Under the pieces are notes generated by a model, which ran no database searches, had not been told where the DNA came from, and saw only the letters and a list, made by a program, of their open reading frames with translations. Below are positions 32,589 through 41,858 of a DNA stretch of 46,445 nucleotides, one piece after another; positions within the stretch are counted from its first letter, which is position 1; each line of letters opens with the position of its first letter. The translations under genes were made by a program, and so were the position numbers. Source of the stretch: an uncultured Eubacteriales bacterium (GTDB lineage Bacteria > Bacillota > Clostridia > Oscillospirales > CAG-272); the NCBI GenBank assembly GCA_934402395.1, contig CAKRTQ010000019.1, positions 1-46,445 of the forward strand, written 5' to 3'.

Positions 32589-34733
32589 TTACATACGGTA
32601 GTTGATTTCGACGATGATATTGGATACGAAGCTTATTATCTTTCCGAGCAGTGTGGTAAAGAGGATACCGATAAACATGATAAACGCCATACCCACTATC
32701 GTGCTGAGCGAGATAATGAAGTTCTTGCCGAGGGTGTAATCGTGTGTCACCATCATTCCGCAGAAGATGAGCAGACCGGTCCAGATGAACGCGAGGGTGC
32801 CGACGAAGGAAACAACGTCAAGCTCCGCAACGGTCGCGAAGTTGGAGTAAATGGTGGCGGGGATGATAAGAAGTACGAGCGGAAGCAGCGAATAGGAGCA
32901 GGCAATGAAAATGTCCTTGAAGCTGCCCTCGCCGTCGAACAGTGTCGTAAGGCACCAGTTGGCAACGACCCAGAGCATGAGCGGAACCAAGATACTGATC
33001 GCCTGTGACACTATCGTTGTATAATTGCCGCGCGGGTTTACAAGATAACCGGAGCCGATCGCCTGATAGAAGAAGGTCAGAACCGTTACCGCAACGTAAA
33101 CCAGCGCCGCACGGAGCGAGCCGCGGTGCTCGTGCTTCAGATCCCAGAAGCCGTCAAACGGATGGAATATCAGGTGGAAGCCGTAGAGCAGCTCCTCGCC
33201 GAAGGTGCGTTTGCCGCCTGCGGTCGCAGCGCGCTTGTTCACCTTGCCCGCGTACTTGAAGAAGAGCACGACCGCCGCGATTATCACGCCGGCGATAACG
33301 GGGATGAGCAGAACGTACTTGGAGATCCATTCCTTACGGATCTCTTTGTAGGCGTCGGACCAGTTGTCCTTATCGTAAGCAGCCTCAAAGTACTTGAGTG
33401 CTTCGTTGTAGTTACCGTTACGGGAATACGCCTGACCGATACCGATGTATGCGGTATCGAAGTTGGAGTTTCTCTTGAGGATCTCGGTCCAGTCGTCGAT
33501 GGCACGGTCAAACTGACGCTGGTTCTGGTTTTTCAGAGCGTTGATCAGTATATCGCCGTACTCGGTGCGCTGGAAAACGGTGAACGACTTCTGGCTCTTG
33601 TCAAGCAGAAGCATGGTTCCGTCGCTCTTGTAGACAACGGCAGCTATCTTGGACATATTACCGAGCTGTGTTCCCTCATCGCCGAAGGCGAAGAGCAGGT
33701 TGCCGTTGAAGTCATAGGTGAACACCTTGCTACGCTTTTCGTCGATTATCGACCATGTCTTTTCGGGTCCGACGGCAACGTCGGTGACCTTGGAGGGACC
33801 GGTCTTTGAGCCGTCGGTCTTTGATGTACCGACATCGACTTCACCGGACGGCGGATAGAAGCCGTTACGCTTCATAACTTCGTCGCCGGAGTTGTTGAGC
33901 AGCTTTACAGGCGCGTAGTCGCCTTTTTTGGATTTTTTCTTGATCGCATTCTGCTGCGATTTTTCATTGAGCGAGGAGGTGGTGACGTAGATGAGCTTAT
34001 CGCGAATGGCGATATTATTATATTCGGTAGGAATATACTGCTCGGTCTGCGCACGCGCGGAATCCGACATGATCTTTCTCCATACCTTATCCCATGCGGA
34101 GATGGAGACCTTCTGCGCACCGATGATGCAGATGAACTCACCGGTGTCGGACATGACGATGATACCCTGATAGGTTGTGGAGGATACAACGTAGAGTCTG
34201 TTGTAATCGTCCACGGCAAGAGCCACAGGCTTATAGACCGAATCGTCCTCAAGGATCTCGTCCTCGGGCTCGGGAACGATGGCAAGGAATTTACCGTCAC
34301 GGTCAAATGTGACGATACGGTTTGCGTCGGTATCGCATACGAATATGCGGTCGCTCGTTACAAACACGCCGGAGGGGTTGGTGAACTTATCCGGAACGCC
34401 CTGTTCGTTTGTGAAATCGGAGATGATGAATTTGAGCTTGTAGTATCTGTCAAGCACAACTATGCGGTTGTTTGCGGCGTCGGCAATGTAAATATTGTCC
34501 TGATCGTCAACAAACAGATCGCGCGGGTCATCAAGTCCCTTTTTGGAGTCAAGTCCGATATATGCGGAATCGACTGTCATTACCGGAGTGTAGGCATCCG
34601 GTGAGTAAAGCGGGAAGCCGCTGGCGGAGTAGGTATATGTCTGATAGGACTTTACCGCTCCGGCGGGGACCGCAAGAAGTGTGAGCAGTGCGACAAGGAG
34701 AGCCGCAGCCGCTATGATTCTTTGTTTGTTCAT
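32589..34733 (-). CDS. Exported NHL-repeat / TPR / Yip1-type membrane protein
   Basis: The product is 714 aa; AAGGAGG lies inside the end of the upstream permease gene. After a signal peptide (residues 1-26), ~60-390 form an NHL beta-propeller (LDDPRDLFVDDQDNIYIADA, FTNPSGVFVTSDRIFVCD, YKPVALAVDDYNRLYVV). One or two TPR units follow (FDTAYIGIGQAYSRNGNYNE, ~435-470), then a membrane helix (~485-505) and a C-terminal Yip1-like domain with about five helices. The propeller would be outside the cell and the Yip1 part in the membrane. It lies between the transporter halves and probably serves as an accessory or sensing part; the role is not established. Confidence 0.75.
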   Translation of the reverse strand: MNKQRIIAAAALLVALLTLLAVPAGAVKSYQTYTYSASGFPLYSPDAYTPVMTVDSAYIGLDSKKGLDDPRDLFVDDQDNIYIADAANNRIVVLDRYYKLKFIISDFTNEQGVPDKFTNPSGVFVTSDRIFVCDTDANRIVTFDRDGKFLAIVPEPEDEILEDDSVYKPVALAVDDYNRLYVVSSTTYQGIIVMSDTGEFICIIGAQKVSISAWDKVWRKIMSDSARAQTEQYIPTEYNNIAIRDKLIYVTTSSLNEKSQQNAIKKKSKKGDYAPVKLLNNSGDEVMKRNGFYPPSGEVDVGTSKTDGSKTGPSKVTDVAVGPEKTWSIIDEKRSKVFTYDFNGNLLFAFGDEGTQLGNMSKIAAVVYKSDGTMLLLDKSQKSFTVFQRTEYGDILINALKNQNQRQFDRAIDDWTEILKRNSNFDTAYIGIGQAYSRNGNYNEALKYFEAAYDKDNWSDAYKEIRKEWISKYVLLIPVIAGVIIAAVVLFFKYAGKVNKRAATAGGKRTFGEELLYGFHLIFHPFDGFWDLKHEHRGSLRAALVYVAVTVLTFFYQAIGSGYLVNPRGNYTTIVSQAISILVPLMLWVVANWCLTTLFDGEGSFKDIFIACSYSLLPLVLLIIPATIYSNFATVAELDVVSFVGTLAFIWTGLLIFCGMMVTHDYTLGKNFIISLSTIVGMAFIMFIGILFTTLLGKIISFVSNIIVEINYRM

Positions 34734-34744
34734 TGACTGCCTCC

Positions 34745-35617
34745 TTAGTCTTTCATGCCGCTCGAACCCATCGTTTCAATGATGTTCGACTGTGTGATGA
34801 TGAATACCGTGATAGGTACCAGCATCATAATGACCGTAGCCGCTGCGCTGGCGCCCGCACGTTTGATACCGCCGGCGGTTATCTGACCGATGGCGTAGTT
34901 GAAGGATTTGAGCTGTTCGGAGTGAATGTAGATCGACGAACCGGCGTTCCACAGATCCTGGAAGCAGTACACGATAAGCGTCAGCCACGCGGGCTTGACC
35001 ATCGGCATTGCGATGAGCCAGAAGGAACGGAACTCGCCTGCGCCGTCAAGTCTTGCAGACTCAAGGACCGAGTTGTTTACGTGGGTATCCATGAACTGTT
35101 TCATGAGGTAGAGACCGAGGGTCGCGCCCCATGCGGGAACGATCTTTGCCCAGTAGGTATCGATCATTCCGAGGATACTCATCGTAAGGAAGTTGGTGAC
35201 CGCGGTAACGGTCTTGTGGAACATGAGCGATGTTCTTACCGATTTGAACATGAACTTGCCGCCCGGGAATTTGATCTTAGCCATGGCATATGCGGCAAGA
35301 GATGCGAAGAACAGGTTGCCGAGAGTTCCGACCACCGATACGAAAACGGTGTTGAAGATGTAACGCGAGAAGGGGACCCATGAATCGTTCATCAGTGTGA
35401 ACAGATCCTTATAGTTGGAGGGTGTGGGCTTGATAACTATAAACTTGGGCGGGAACATCCAAAGCTCGTCAAGGGGCTTGAATGACTGAATGACCACGTA
35501 GTACATCGGCAGGAACATGAATATGCCGAGCAGCGTGAGCATGATGGTGATACCGAGGTCGCCTCCGACCGAACGGTTAAGGACAACTTTATGCTTTCTT
35601 GTTCTGAGTCTTGCCAT
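34745..35617 (-). CDS. Carbohydrate ABC transporter permease (MalG type), first pair
   Basis: The product is 290 aa, the usual length, with six helices and EAA loop LESARLDGAGEFRSFWLIAM. It begins one base after the stop of the upstream permease, so translation is coupled, with a GGTGGGACAG site inside that gene. Together with the 35619-36584 product it forms the channel served by the giant solute-binding protein of the operon. Confidence 0.92.
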   Translation of the reverse strand: MARLRTRKHKVVLNRSVGGDLGITIMLTLLGIFMFLPMYYVVIQSFKPLDELWMFPPKFIVIKPTPSNYKDLFTLMNDSWVPFSRYIFNTVFVSVVGTLGNLFFASLAAYAMAKIKFPGGKFMFKSVRTSLMFHKTVTAVTNFLTMSILGMIDTYWAKIVPAWGATLGLYLMKQFMDTHVNNSVLESARLDGAGEFRSFWLIAMPMVKPAWLTLIVYCFQDLWNAGSSIYIHSEQLKSFNYAIGQITAGGIKRAGASAAATVIMMLVPITVFIITQSNIIETMGSSGMKD

Positions 35618-35618
35618 A

Positions 35619-36584
35619 TTACTGTCCCACCTTTGATATCAGTTTCTTGACCAGCGTGTTGGCTCCTATCATTATAATGAAGAGAACCACCGCTATCGCC
35701 GACGAATAACCCGTTTCAAAACGCGATCCGCCGTAGTCGTTGAGGTGATGCACTATCGTCCATGCGCAGTAGTCGGTCGAGGGGTTACCGCAAAGTGCGT
35801 CAACAACACCGCCGAAGCCGAACGACTGGGTTATGGACATGATAGCACCGAACATGAGCTGAGGCTTCATGGACGGGAGTGTGACATACCAAAGCTCCTG
35901 CCAACGGTTGCGGATACCGTCAACCGCCGCCGCCTCATAGAGCGAATGGTCAACGCCCTGAAGACCGGCGATAAAGGAAAGGAACGAGGTACCGAGCGAG
36001 GTCCAGAGAGCAACCACGATACAAAGGGGCATTATGTACTTCTTGTTCTCGAAGAACTGTATGGCTTCGGTCGTAAGACCGAGCTCAAGCAGTACGGCGT
36101 TTGCCCAGCCGTAGGAGTCGCCGGAGAAAAGCGTACCCCAGATGAGGTAAACCTGACCCGAAATGGACGGCGCGTAGAAAACGAGGGTGACAATGGCGCG
36201 GATCTTGGGGGACAGCTCGTTGATGAACCATGCAACGAGGAGCGACATAAGATAGGACGCCGGACCGACTATGACCGCGAATATGAACGTGTTCTTGCAG
36301 GCAAGCAGGAAGATGTCATCGTCAAGGAAAAGCCGGATGTAGTTATCTAAGAATACGAAGTGGGGCATCTGCAGAATATTGAAGTCGGTGAAGCTGACGA
36401 CTATCGAAAGCAGAACCGGCACAACGGTGAACAGGGTGAATACGATCATGAAGGGAGCTACCATAAGGTACGCAGCCCAGTTACGTTTCATTTCCTTCCA
36501 TGTCCACGCCGCACGGCTCATATCCTTTTTGGCGACAGCCTTCTTCGGCGCTTCTTTTGCAGTCTGCGCTGTTTGCTGAGACAT
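35619..36584 (-). CDS. Carbohydrate ABC transporter permease (MalF type), first pair
   Basis: The product is 321 aa with AAGGAGA upstream. A ~45-residue cytoplasmic N-terminus is followed by six helices. The EAA loop is YEAAAVDGIRNRWQELWYVT, with the extra residues typical of MalF-like subunits. The gene follows the solute-binding protein by 43 bases and precedes its partner by one base. Confidence 0.92.
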   Translation of the reverse strand: MSQQTAQTAKEAPKKAVAKKDMSRAAWTWKEMKRNWAAYLMVAPFMIVFTLFTVVPVLLSIVVSFTDFNILQMPHFVFLDNYIRLFLDDDIFLLACKNTFIFAVIVGPASYLMSLLVAWFINELSPKIRAIVTLVFYAPSISGQVYLIWGTLFSGDSYGWANAVLLELGLTTEAIQFFENKKYIMPLCIVVALWTSLGTSFLSFIAGLQGVDHSLYEAAAVDGIRNRWQELWYVTLPSMKPQLMFGAIMSITQSFGFGGVVDALCGNPSTDYCAWTIVHHLNDYGGSRFETGYSSAIAVVLFIIMIGANTLVKKLISKVGQ

Positions 36585-36627
36585 GTGCTGTTTTCTCCTT
36601 ACTTAGAATTTTTTTGCACGGCGATGA

Positions 36628-39600
36628 TCAATAGATCGTCGTTCCGGTTGTGGCGGGATAGGATGCCTGGTAGGACTTGAGCGCATCGGCGCATTCGCCT
36701 GCCTTCTTTGCAATATCACCGAAGAGCTCGGCGTTTGCATCGCCGAGAGCCTTACCGGCAGCTCTCAGTGCGTCAATGTAAGTATCCTCGCAGTATGTGG
36801 AGTAGGTCGGAATGTCTTCCATTGCCTTTTTGAGTGCATTCACCTGATCGGCATATGCGTCGGCGGAGGATCCGAGAGCTTCAAGAGCTTCGTTTATCTG
36901 ATCGCGGCGCAGTCCGGCAAGCGTCTGACCTATCTCAAGTGTAGGCAGACCGAACTCGGCGCGTTTACGTGTGATCTCCTTGTTGATGGTCGTGATGTAG
37001 CTGAGCAGCTCGGTCACGGCATCGGCGTTGTCGTTGTAGACGGAGAGGAACGCAAACTTGGTGTAACGTCCGATGATGTATGCACCGGGGTAGTTGGGGA
37101 TGGACGCGAGGTTGGTGAACTGTGCGTTCAGGTTTTCGAACTCCTCGCGTGTCCAGGGCATCGATTCAAGAGCCTGAACGTTTGCGGTCGCGTACTTGGC
37201 GGAGTCGCCCATGATGGCAACCATTTCGTTGGAGTAGTCGATCTGGCACTGAGCGCCGGTGTGCCACTTCATGAATTCCCATGCTTCCTTCTTGGTCTTC
37301 TCGTCAGCGCCCGTTATCATAACGATGGCACTCACAGAGGAGACCGAGACGTTGTTGATGGTTCCGTCATCCTGCTCAAAGCCGGGCAGCGGAACGAACT
37401 GCCACTTACCGCGCAGCTCGGTGGCGAATACCACGAGGTGGTTGTAGGTTCCGTTGTAGGAGGCAATGCCTATGGGCATTTCACCGGTACGGAAACGGTT
37501 TGCAAAGTCGTATTTGTAAGGGAACGAGTACATCTTGAACAGGTTGCACATCTGCTCGAAAGAGTCAAGCGCAAGGTTGGAGTCAAGGTTTATTCTCATA
37601 CCGTCGTCGGCAAAGAGCGTACCGCCCATCTGATAAAGGAATATCTTGTAGTCGTTGCTCATACCGATGGTCATGTTGTTCTGCTGCAACTTGATGACCG
37701 CGCTGAGCACATCCTCCCACGTCTTGGGGATCTCGATGTTGAGCTCGGCAAGTATATCGGTGCGCAGAAACATCATCGGGAAGTTCTGCTCCTCGGGCAG
37801 ACCGTAGCAGTGTGTCACGCCGTCGGCATCGGCAAGCTCAAGAACGAACATTGCCGCGCGGGTGAACTGCTGATTGGGATCGCCGGGGGTGGTGTTTGTG
37901 ACTTCGGCAAAGCCGTCCATCACGCTCACGTCCTCAAGCGCGCCGCGGATAGCGTAGTTGATAACGCTGTCGTCGCCAAGACCGATGTAAACGTTCGGTC
38001 CCATGCCCGCAAGAATGGAGGGCAGCAGAGTGCCGCCGGCAACCAGCTTAAGGTTTACGGTAATGCCGGTCTGGGGTGTGAAGTCGTTGTTTATGAGGTT
38101 ACGTATGACCTGGGACTGGTCGCGTCCCTTTGCAAGCCATACTTCGACAGACTCGTCAACATCCACCGAATCGGCGCCCATGCGGTTGTAGTTGCGCAGG
38201 AAGCTCTGGATGAAGCTTGAGAACTCGTGTGCAAAGGACTGGAAGAAGTTTGCCTTTGCCTGAGGCTTTTCGGCTTCAACGCTCTGGATGCAGATGACAT
38301 CCATCTTGAGCGGCTGGGTCTTTGCGTCATTGAGCCATGTACCGAGAGAACCGATACGGCTCTTGAGCTCGGAGAGGTTTCTTGCGATCTCATCCTCGGG
38401 GTCGCTACCCATACGGCCGAGAAGCCATGCGGCGCGCTCAAGGGTCGCAACATTGGAGCTCTTTATGCCGGCGAGGTTAGTAAGCTCGTTGGCAACTTTG
38501 GTGAGGTTGGCTGCTTCCATTATAATATGGGCAACCGTTTCGGGCATGACTTCAAGGAAGTTGTAGTCACGGTTGGCGTCGGGGGTAGAGCCCGTCAGCT
38601 TCATAATAGAAAGGTATGCGTTGTTGATAACGTCCAGCGACTGGCTCACCTGACGGACGATATCGCCCATGGTACCGAGGGATGCTTCAAGCTCGATTAT
38701 GTATTCGACACCCGCCTTGAAGTAAAGCTCGATATCGGTATACTGCATGACCTGCTTGCCCTTGGCATCGGTCCCGTAGGTACCGAAGCGGAGAGCCTCG
38801 CTCTGCCAGTCGGTGCTGTAATTGAATCTCAGCTCGTTTGCCTCGCGGAAAGGAACGCCGTTGTAGTAGCCGTCCTCGCCCTCGGCAACGCCCTCTCCGC
38901 TGTAAACGGAAAGGATACGGGAGGAGTACATACCATCGTTGATGTTCTGCATGAAGCGGGAAACGATGGCGTACATACCGGAGTCATTTACCGTGAACTT
39001 GTAGCGCACCCACTGACCGGAGGTCTGCCACTTATCGCCGCCTATGGCGTTAAGAACGGTGCGGGTGGTATCGGAGGGACTTGTCACCGCAGATGCACGG
39101 TCTTCGATGGGGTAAATGGTGGAGGAGGAGGTACGGTAGGTGACCTCAGCCTCGATCTTTACCTTGTCGGTTCCCTTTTTGGTATTTTCGTACTTTTTAA
39201 GGTACTCGGCGTATGTGGGCAGCTCTTCAATGGGGAAAAGAGTGATCGACTTTATAGCCATCGGCTCGTTGACCGCTTCAAGAGTTATTGTGTTTTTGCC
39301 CGCTTCAAATACGAATTCAAACGGATCGGTATAAAAACCGTCAACGTCGCGCAGCTCATATGTACGCCATTCGGGAGCCTGCACCATTTCATTGCGAAGC
39401 TCGTTGCCGTCAACATCGGATTTGAACGGACGTGTTGCGCCGCTGCTCATATCTTCGTATGTTGCGCCGCCGACTACTTTCTCATCGTACACGGTCCTCC
39501 ACACCTTTGAGAAGGTGATGTAGTACGCCTCGGAGAAAGGCACCTTGCCGTTTACAAGGAATGTACGCTGTATCGACGTGGCTTTTCCCTCAACGGGATA

Positions 39601-39984
39601 GTAATCGATGGATATCCCGTACTTTGCCGTTTTGGGAACGTCAAATGAGAATGTCACCGACCCCTTGTCGGGAGTGTAGAGCGACTTTATGCCGTCATAT
39701 GTTTCCTCTTTGACGGCAGCGTCGGTCGCGGACTTGTCATAGTCAAGACCGCTTATGACTATATCGCGGTCTCCGCGCGGGTACTTGGTCTCGTCCGAGT
39801 GCTTGTTTGTGTACTCGTCGTAGCTTGAGGCGTTCAGCAGTCTCTTGACATCTTCAAGTGTCTTGTCTGTCACCGAGCTTTGCGAGCCGTCGGCGGCGGA
39901 CACCGCCGTCACAAGACTGCCAAGAACGAACAGTATTGACAGCATAAGTGCCGTCAGCTTTGTGAATTTCGTTCTTTTGTTCAT
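36628..39984 (-). CDS. Giant extracellular solute-binding protein (1118 aa)
   Basis: ATG 39984 (MNKRTKFTKLTALM) is preferred over an in-frame ATG 93 bases upstream because AGGAGGG precedes it and it starts the signal peptide (to ~residue 31, SAADGS). Residues ~80-590 hold two jelly-roll-like, carbohydrate-binding-module-like regions (VTFSFDVPKTAKYGISIDYY; KNTITLEAVNEPMAIKSITL) and a helical part. The family 1 solute-binding domain spans ~610-990 (VNLKLVAGGTLLPSILAGMG; EAWEFMKWHTGAQCQIDYSN). A C-terminal helical tail follows. Ordinary CUT1 binding proteins have ~400-450 aa. No lipobox is seen, so anchoring is unclear. First gene of the seven-gene operon. Confidence 0.88.
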   Translation of the reverse strand: MNKRTKFTKLTALMLSILFVLGSLVTAVSAADGSQSSVTDKTLEDVKRLLNASSYDEYTNKHSDETKYPRGDRDIVISGLDYDKSATDAAVKEETYDGIKSLYTPDKGSVTFSFDVPKTAKYGISIDYYPVEGKATSIQRTFLVNGKVPFSEAYYITFSKVWRTVYDEKVVGGATYEDMSSGATRPFKSDVDGNELRNEMVQAPEWRTYELRDVDGFYTDPFEFVFEAGKNTITLEAVNEPMAIKSITLFPIEELPTYAEYLKKYENTKKGTDKVKIEAEVTYRTSSSTIYPIEDRASAVTSPSDTTRTVLNAIGGDKWQTSGQWVRYKFTVNDSGMYAIVSRFMQNINDGMYSSRILSVYSGEGVAEGEDGYYNGVPFREANELRFNYSTDWQSEALRFGTYGTDAKGKQVMQYTDIELYFKAGVEYIIELEASLGTMGDIVRQVSQSLDVINNAYLSIMKLTGSTPDANRDYNFLEVMPETVAHIIMEAANLTKVANELTNLAGIKSSNVATLERAAWLLGRMGSDPEDEIARNLSELKSRIGSLGTWLNDAKTQPLKMDVICIQSVEAEKPQAKANFFQSFAHEFSSFIQSFLRNYNRMGADSVDVDESVEVWLAKGRDQSQVIRNLINNDFTPQTGITVNLKLVAGGTLLPSILAGMGPNVYIGLGDDSVINYAIRGALEDVSVMDGFAEVTNTTPGDPNQQFTRAAMFVLELADADGVTHCYGLPEEQNFPMMFLRTDILAELNIEIPKTWEDVLSAVIKLQQNNMTIGMSNDYKIFLYQMGGTLFADDGMRINLDSNLALDSFEQMCNLFKMYSFPYKYDFANRFRTGEMPIGIASYNGTYNHLVVFATELRGKWQFVPLPGFEQDDGTINNVSVSSVSAIVMITGADEKTKKEAWEFMKWHTGAQCQIDYSNEMVAIMGDSAKYATANVQALESMPWTREEFENLNAQFTNLASIPNYPGAYIIGRYTKFAFLSVYNDNADAVTELLSYITTINKEITRKRAEFGLPTLEIGQTLAGLRRDQINEALEALGSSADAYADQVNALKKAMEDIPTYSTYCEDTYIDALRAAGKALGDANAELFGDIAKKAGECADALKSYQASYPATTGTTIY

Positions 39985-40500
39985 CTTCGATAGTTTCCCT
40001 CCTGATTGTTTTTCCCGCGCCGGGGGAACCGAACACGGGTGTGTTTTTCCGCGGATTGTTTTGCTTTTCAGCTGCATTGTACCGAGTCAACGACGGATTA
40101 AGACCTTTGCGGCGGCAGCGAACGGCGTGGCATGAACCAGCAAACGTCCGACAGCCGGCATACGTCTTGATTGCGTCTTTCTGAATTATTTCAAACCTTT
40201 ACGGCGCACAGCACCGAAAACCGCCGGAGGCGATACGCCCCGCCGGGTACGGCGCCGAGACTGACAGTTGGCAGCATTCCGCAGATACCGTGAATGCGGG
40301 ACGACCGACCGCAGCAACCGCAAAAGCCTCAAACCGTGAATGTACAAAGCAGCCTCTTTCCCTTCCGCACGCGGAAGCGCAGAGGAAAAAAGACGTCCCC
40401 CGCCGTTTCTTTTTGCCGTGCGGCGACCAAGTAAAACACCGCCCGGCTGAAAAAACGTCGGATGAGCCGATATTTTCGGGGATCTGCACGGCATGAGTCG

Positions 40501-40521
40501 GAAAAAGACCCCCGAGGGGTC
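40501..40521 (-). terminator. Candidate leader terminator upstream of the transporter operon
   Basis: On the minus strand GACCCC-TCG-GGGGTC is followed by TTTTTC. It starts about 40 bases after the predicted transcription start at ~40561, so a ~60-nt RNA would end here. It may attenuate the operon or end a small RNA. Confidence 0.5.
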
Positions 40522-40567
40522 CGCAGCCGGTTCAGACAATGCACAGATTGCCCAAATTTACACGGTT

Positions 40568-40596
40568 ATAATATCATAATCGCGGCAAACTGTCAA
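40568..40596 (-). promoter_or_regulatory. Promoter reading toward the transporter operon
   Basis: On the minus strand TTGACA (40591-40596) and TATTAT (40568-40573) are 17 bases apart. The leader to the solute-binding protein gene would be ~575 bases, unusually long. Confidence 0.6.
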
Positions 40597-40732
40597 TGCT
40601 TTTATTTTGCTCTTACCCGACGGGGCGGAAAATCAAGCCTTTTTGTTTGAAGTTCCGCTTCTCGCGGTCAAATGAACGCCTCGGTGTGCAATCGTCACAT
40701 TTTCTACACTTAATGTATTCATAAACAAGCGA

Positions 40733-40749
40733 GGTAAATACCGTTTACC
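40733..40749. promoter_or_regulatory. Operator-like palindrome 1 (GGTAAA-N5-TTTACC)
   Basis: GGTAAA-TACCG-TTTACC is a 17-bp inverted repeat, ~137 bases upstream of the -35 box of the transporter promoter. The same motif with another centre recurs 103 bases away. Confidence 0.5.
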
Positions 40750-40835
40750 CGCGCGGGCAAAAAAACCGTCTTTTTGTGCCGTTACAGGAGCTATTTAAGG
40801 GCGTTTTGTGACGTGTGATTGATTTTTCGGCTCCC

Positions 40836-40852
40836 GGTAAATCACATTTACC
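40836..40852. promoter_or_regulatory. Operator-like palindrome 2 (GGTAAA-N5-TTTACC)
   Basis: GGTAAAT-CAC-ATTTACC is a perfect 17-bp palindrome with the same half-sites and spacing as the one at 40733-40749. Centre-to-centre distance is 103 bp, close to ten helical turns. Confidence 0.5.
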
Positions 40853-41189
40853 GCACATCCGTAAAATAATTGCTTTCGCAACGATTTGACCGGAGCACAC
40901 TCCCCCGCCGGAAGCATTTCAGACGCCCGAAAAATATTGATATGTACAAATTGCACAAATTTTGCGGCAAGGGTCTTTTTGCCCCGACCTAAACAGGCAA
41001 AATAGCCGATTTTATTCCTCTGCGCCCCTTCGTTTTTTATTTTTTTACATTTTTGTCGTTTATGGGAATTTGATCGTTTTCATATCGAAGGCACTGCGTT
41101 TTTTCATTCCGATGCCTTGCATTGCAGGCAAAAAAACAGCCGTTTTCTCACAGATCTGCCGCACATCTTCCCCACCGTTCGCGCTCCGG

Positions 41190-41218
41190 TTGACAACGCG
41201 CCACATAAACATTATAAT
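41190..41218 (+). promoter_or_regulatory. Promoter of the sigma factor operon
   Basis: TTGACA (41190-41195) and TATAAT (41213-41218) are 17 bases apart. The start codon follows 86 bases after the -10 box. Confidence 0.85.
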
Positions 41219-41303
41219 AAACAGTAGGAAAAACAAGTCCCCGTTCGTATAATAATTAAGATGAGATAAGCCGAACCCCAAAGGACGGAAAGGATACTGA
41301 CTT

Positions 41304-41858
41304 ATGACAAACAACGGAGAGGAGCTGTACCGCCGGTATCTTGACGGCGACCGCGATGCAATAGGTGAAATAATGCTTATTTACCGCGACGGACTTACCG
41401 TTTTTATAAACGGATATCTGCACGACGAAGCCGAGTCCGAAGATATCGCCATGGATGTTTTTCTGTACCTGCTCACGCATCCGGGCAGATATGATTTTCG
41501 CGGATCGCTCAAGGCATATCTCTATACCATCGGACGCAGCCGGGCGATAGACCGCCTGCGCCGCCGCGCAAAGATCAGAACAGTTGAGCTTTTTGAGGCG
41601 ACCGAGGTGGCTGCCGACACACCGTCACCCGCCGAGGAATATGCGGATCGCGAACGTCGGCGCGCGCTCGCAAGTGCGCTCAAAGTTCTGCCCGCCGCTC
41701 AGGGCGAGGCGGTAAGACTTGTATATTTTGAGAAGCTGACATACGCCGAGACCGCAAAAATAATGAGAAAAAGCCCCAAACAGGTGGACAATCTGCTGAC
41801 AAAGGCAAAAAGGTCCCTGCACGGCACACTTACGAAAGGAGGCTGGGGAAATAAATGA
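41304..41858 (+). CDS. ECF-type RNA polymerase sigma factor
   Basis: The product is 184 aa with an upstream GGAAAGGA site. Region 2 lies at ~20-95 (AESEDIAMDVFLYLLTHPGRYDFRGSLKAYLYTIGRSRAID) and region 4 at ~130-175 (LPAAQGEAVRLVYFEKLTYAETAKIM, then SPKQVDNLLTKAKRSL). The two-domain layout without region 3 defines an ECF factor. It overlaps the next gene, a membrane protein, by four bases, the classic arrangement of sigma and anti-sigma. The target promoters are unknown; the perfect sigma-A-type promoter in front suggests no strict autoregulation. Confidence 0.93.
   Translation: MTNNGEELYRRYLDGDRDAIGEIMLIYRDGLTVFINGYLHDEAESEDIAMDVFLYLLTHPGRYDFRGSLKAYLYTIGRSRAIDRLRRRAKIRTVELFEATEVAADTPSPAEEYADRERRRALASALKVLPAAQGEAVRLVYFEKLTYAETAKIMRKSPKQVDNLLTKAKRSLHGTLTKGGWGNK

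Larger units (their letters stand above)
40085..41189. other. Non-coding intergenic region of about 1.1 kb
   Basis: No credible gene is seen on either strand: the open frames are short, lack ribosome binding sites and are Arg/Pro-rich as expected from random GC-rich DNA. It holds the minus-strand promoter and leader terminator, the two GGTAAA-N5-TTTACC palindromes, and a small leader hairpin near 40365-40380 (CTTCCGC-GT-GCGGAAG). Confidence 0.6.

Noticed and set aside
37261..39510. Plus-strand open frames of 319 and 427 codons opposite the solute-binding protein gene
   Set aside because: Same antisense effect; the minus-strand frame has signal peptide, RBS and family motifs.
40199..40539. 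Arg/Pro-rich frames in the leader of the transporter operon
   Set aside because: Composition of random GC-rich DNA, no start signals, several mutually overlapping frames.
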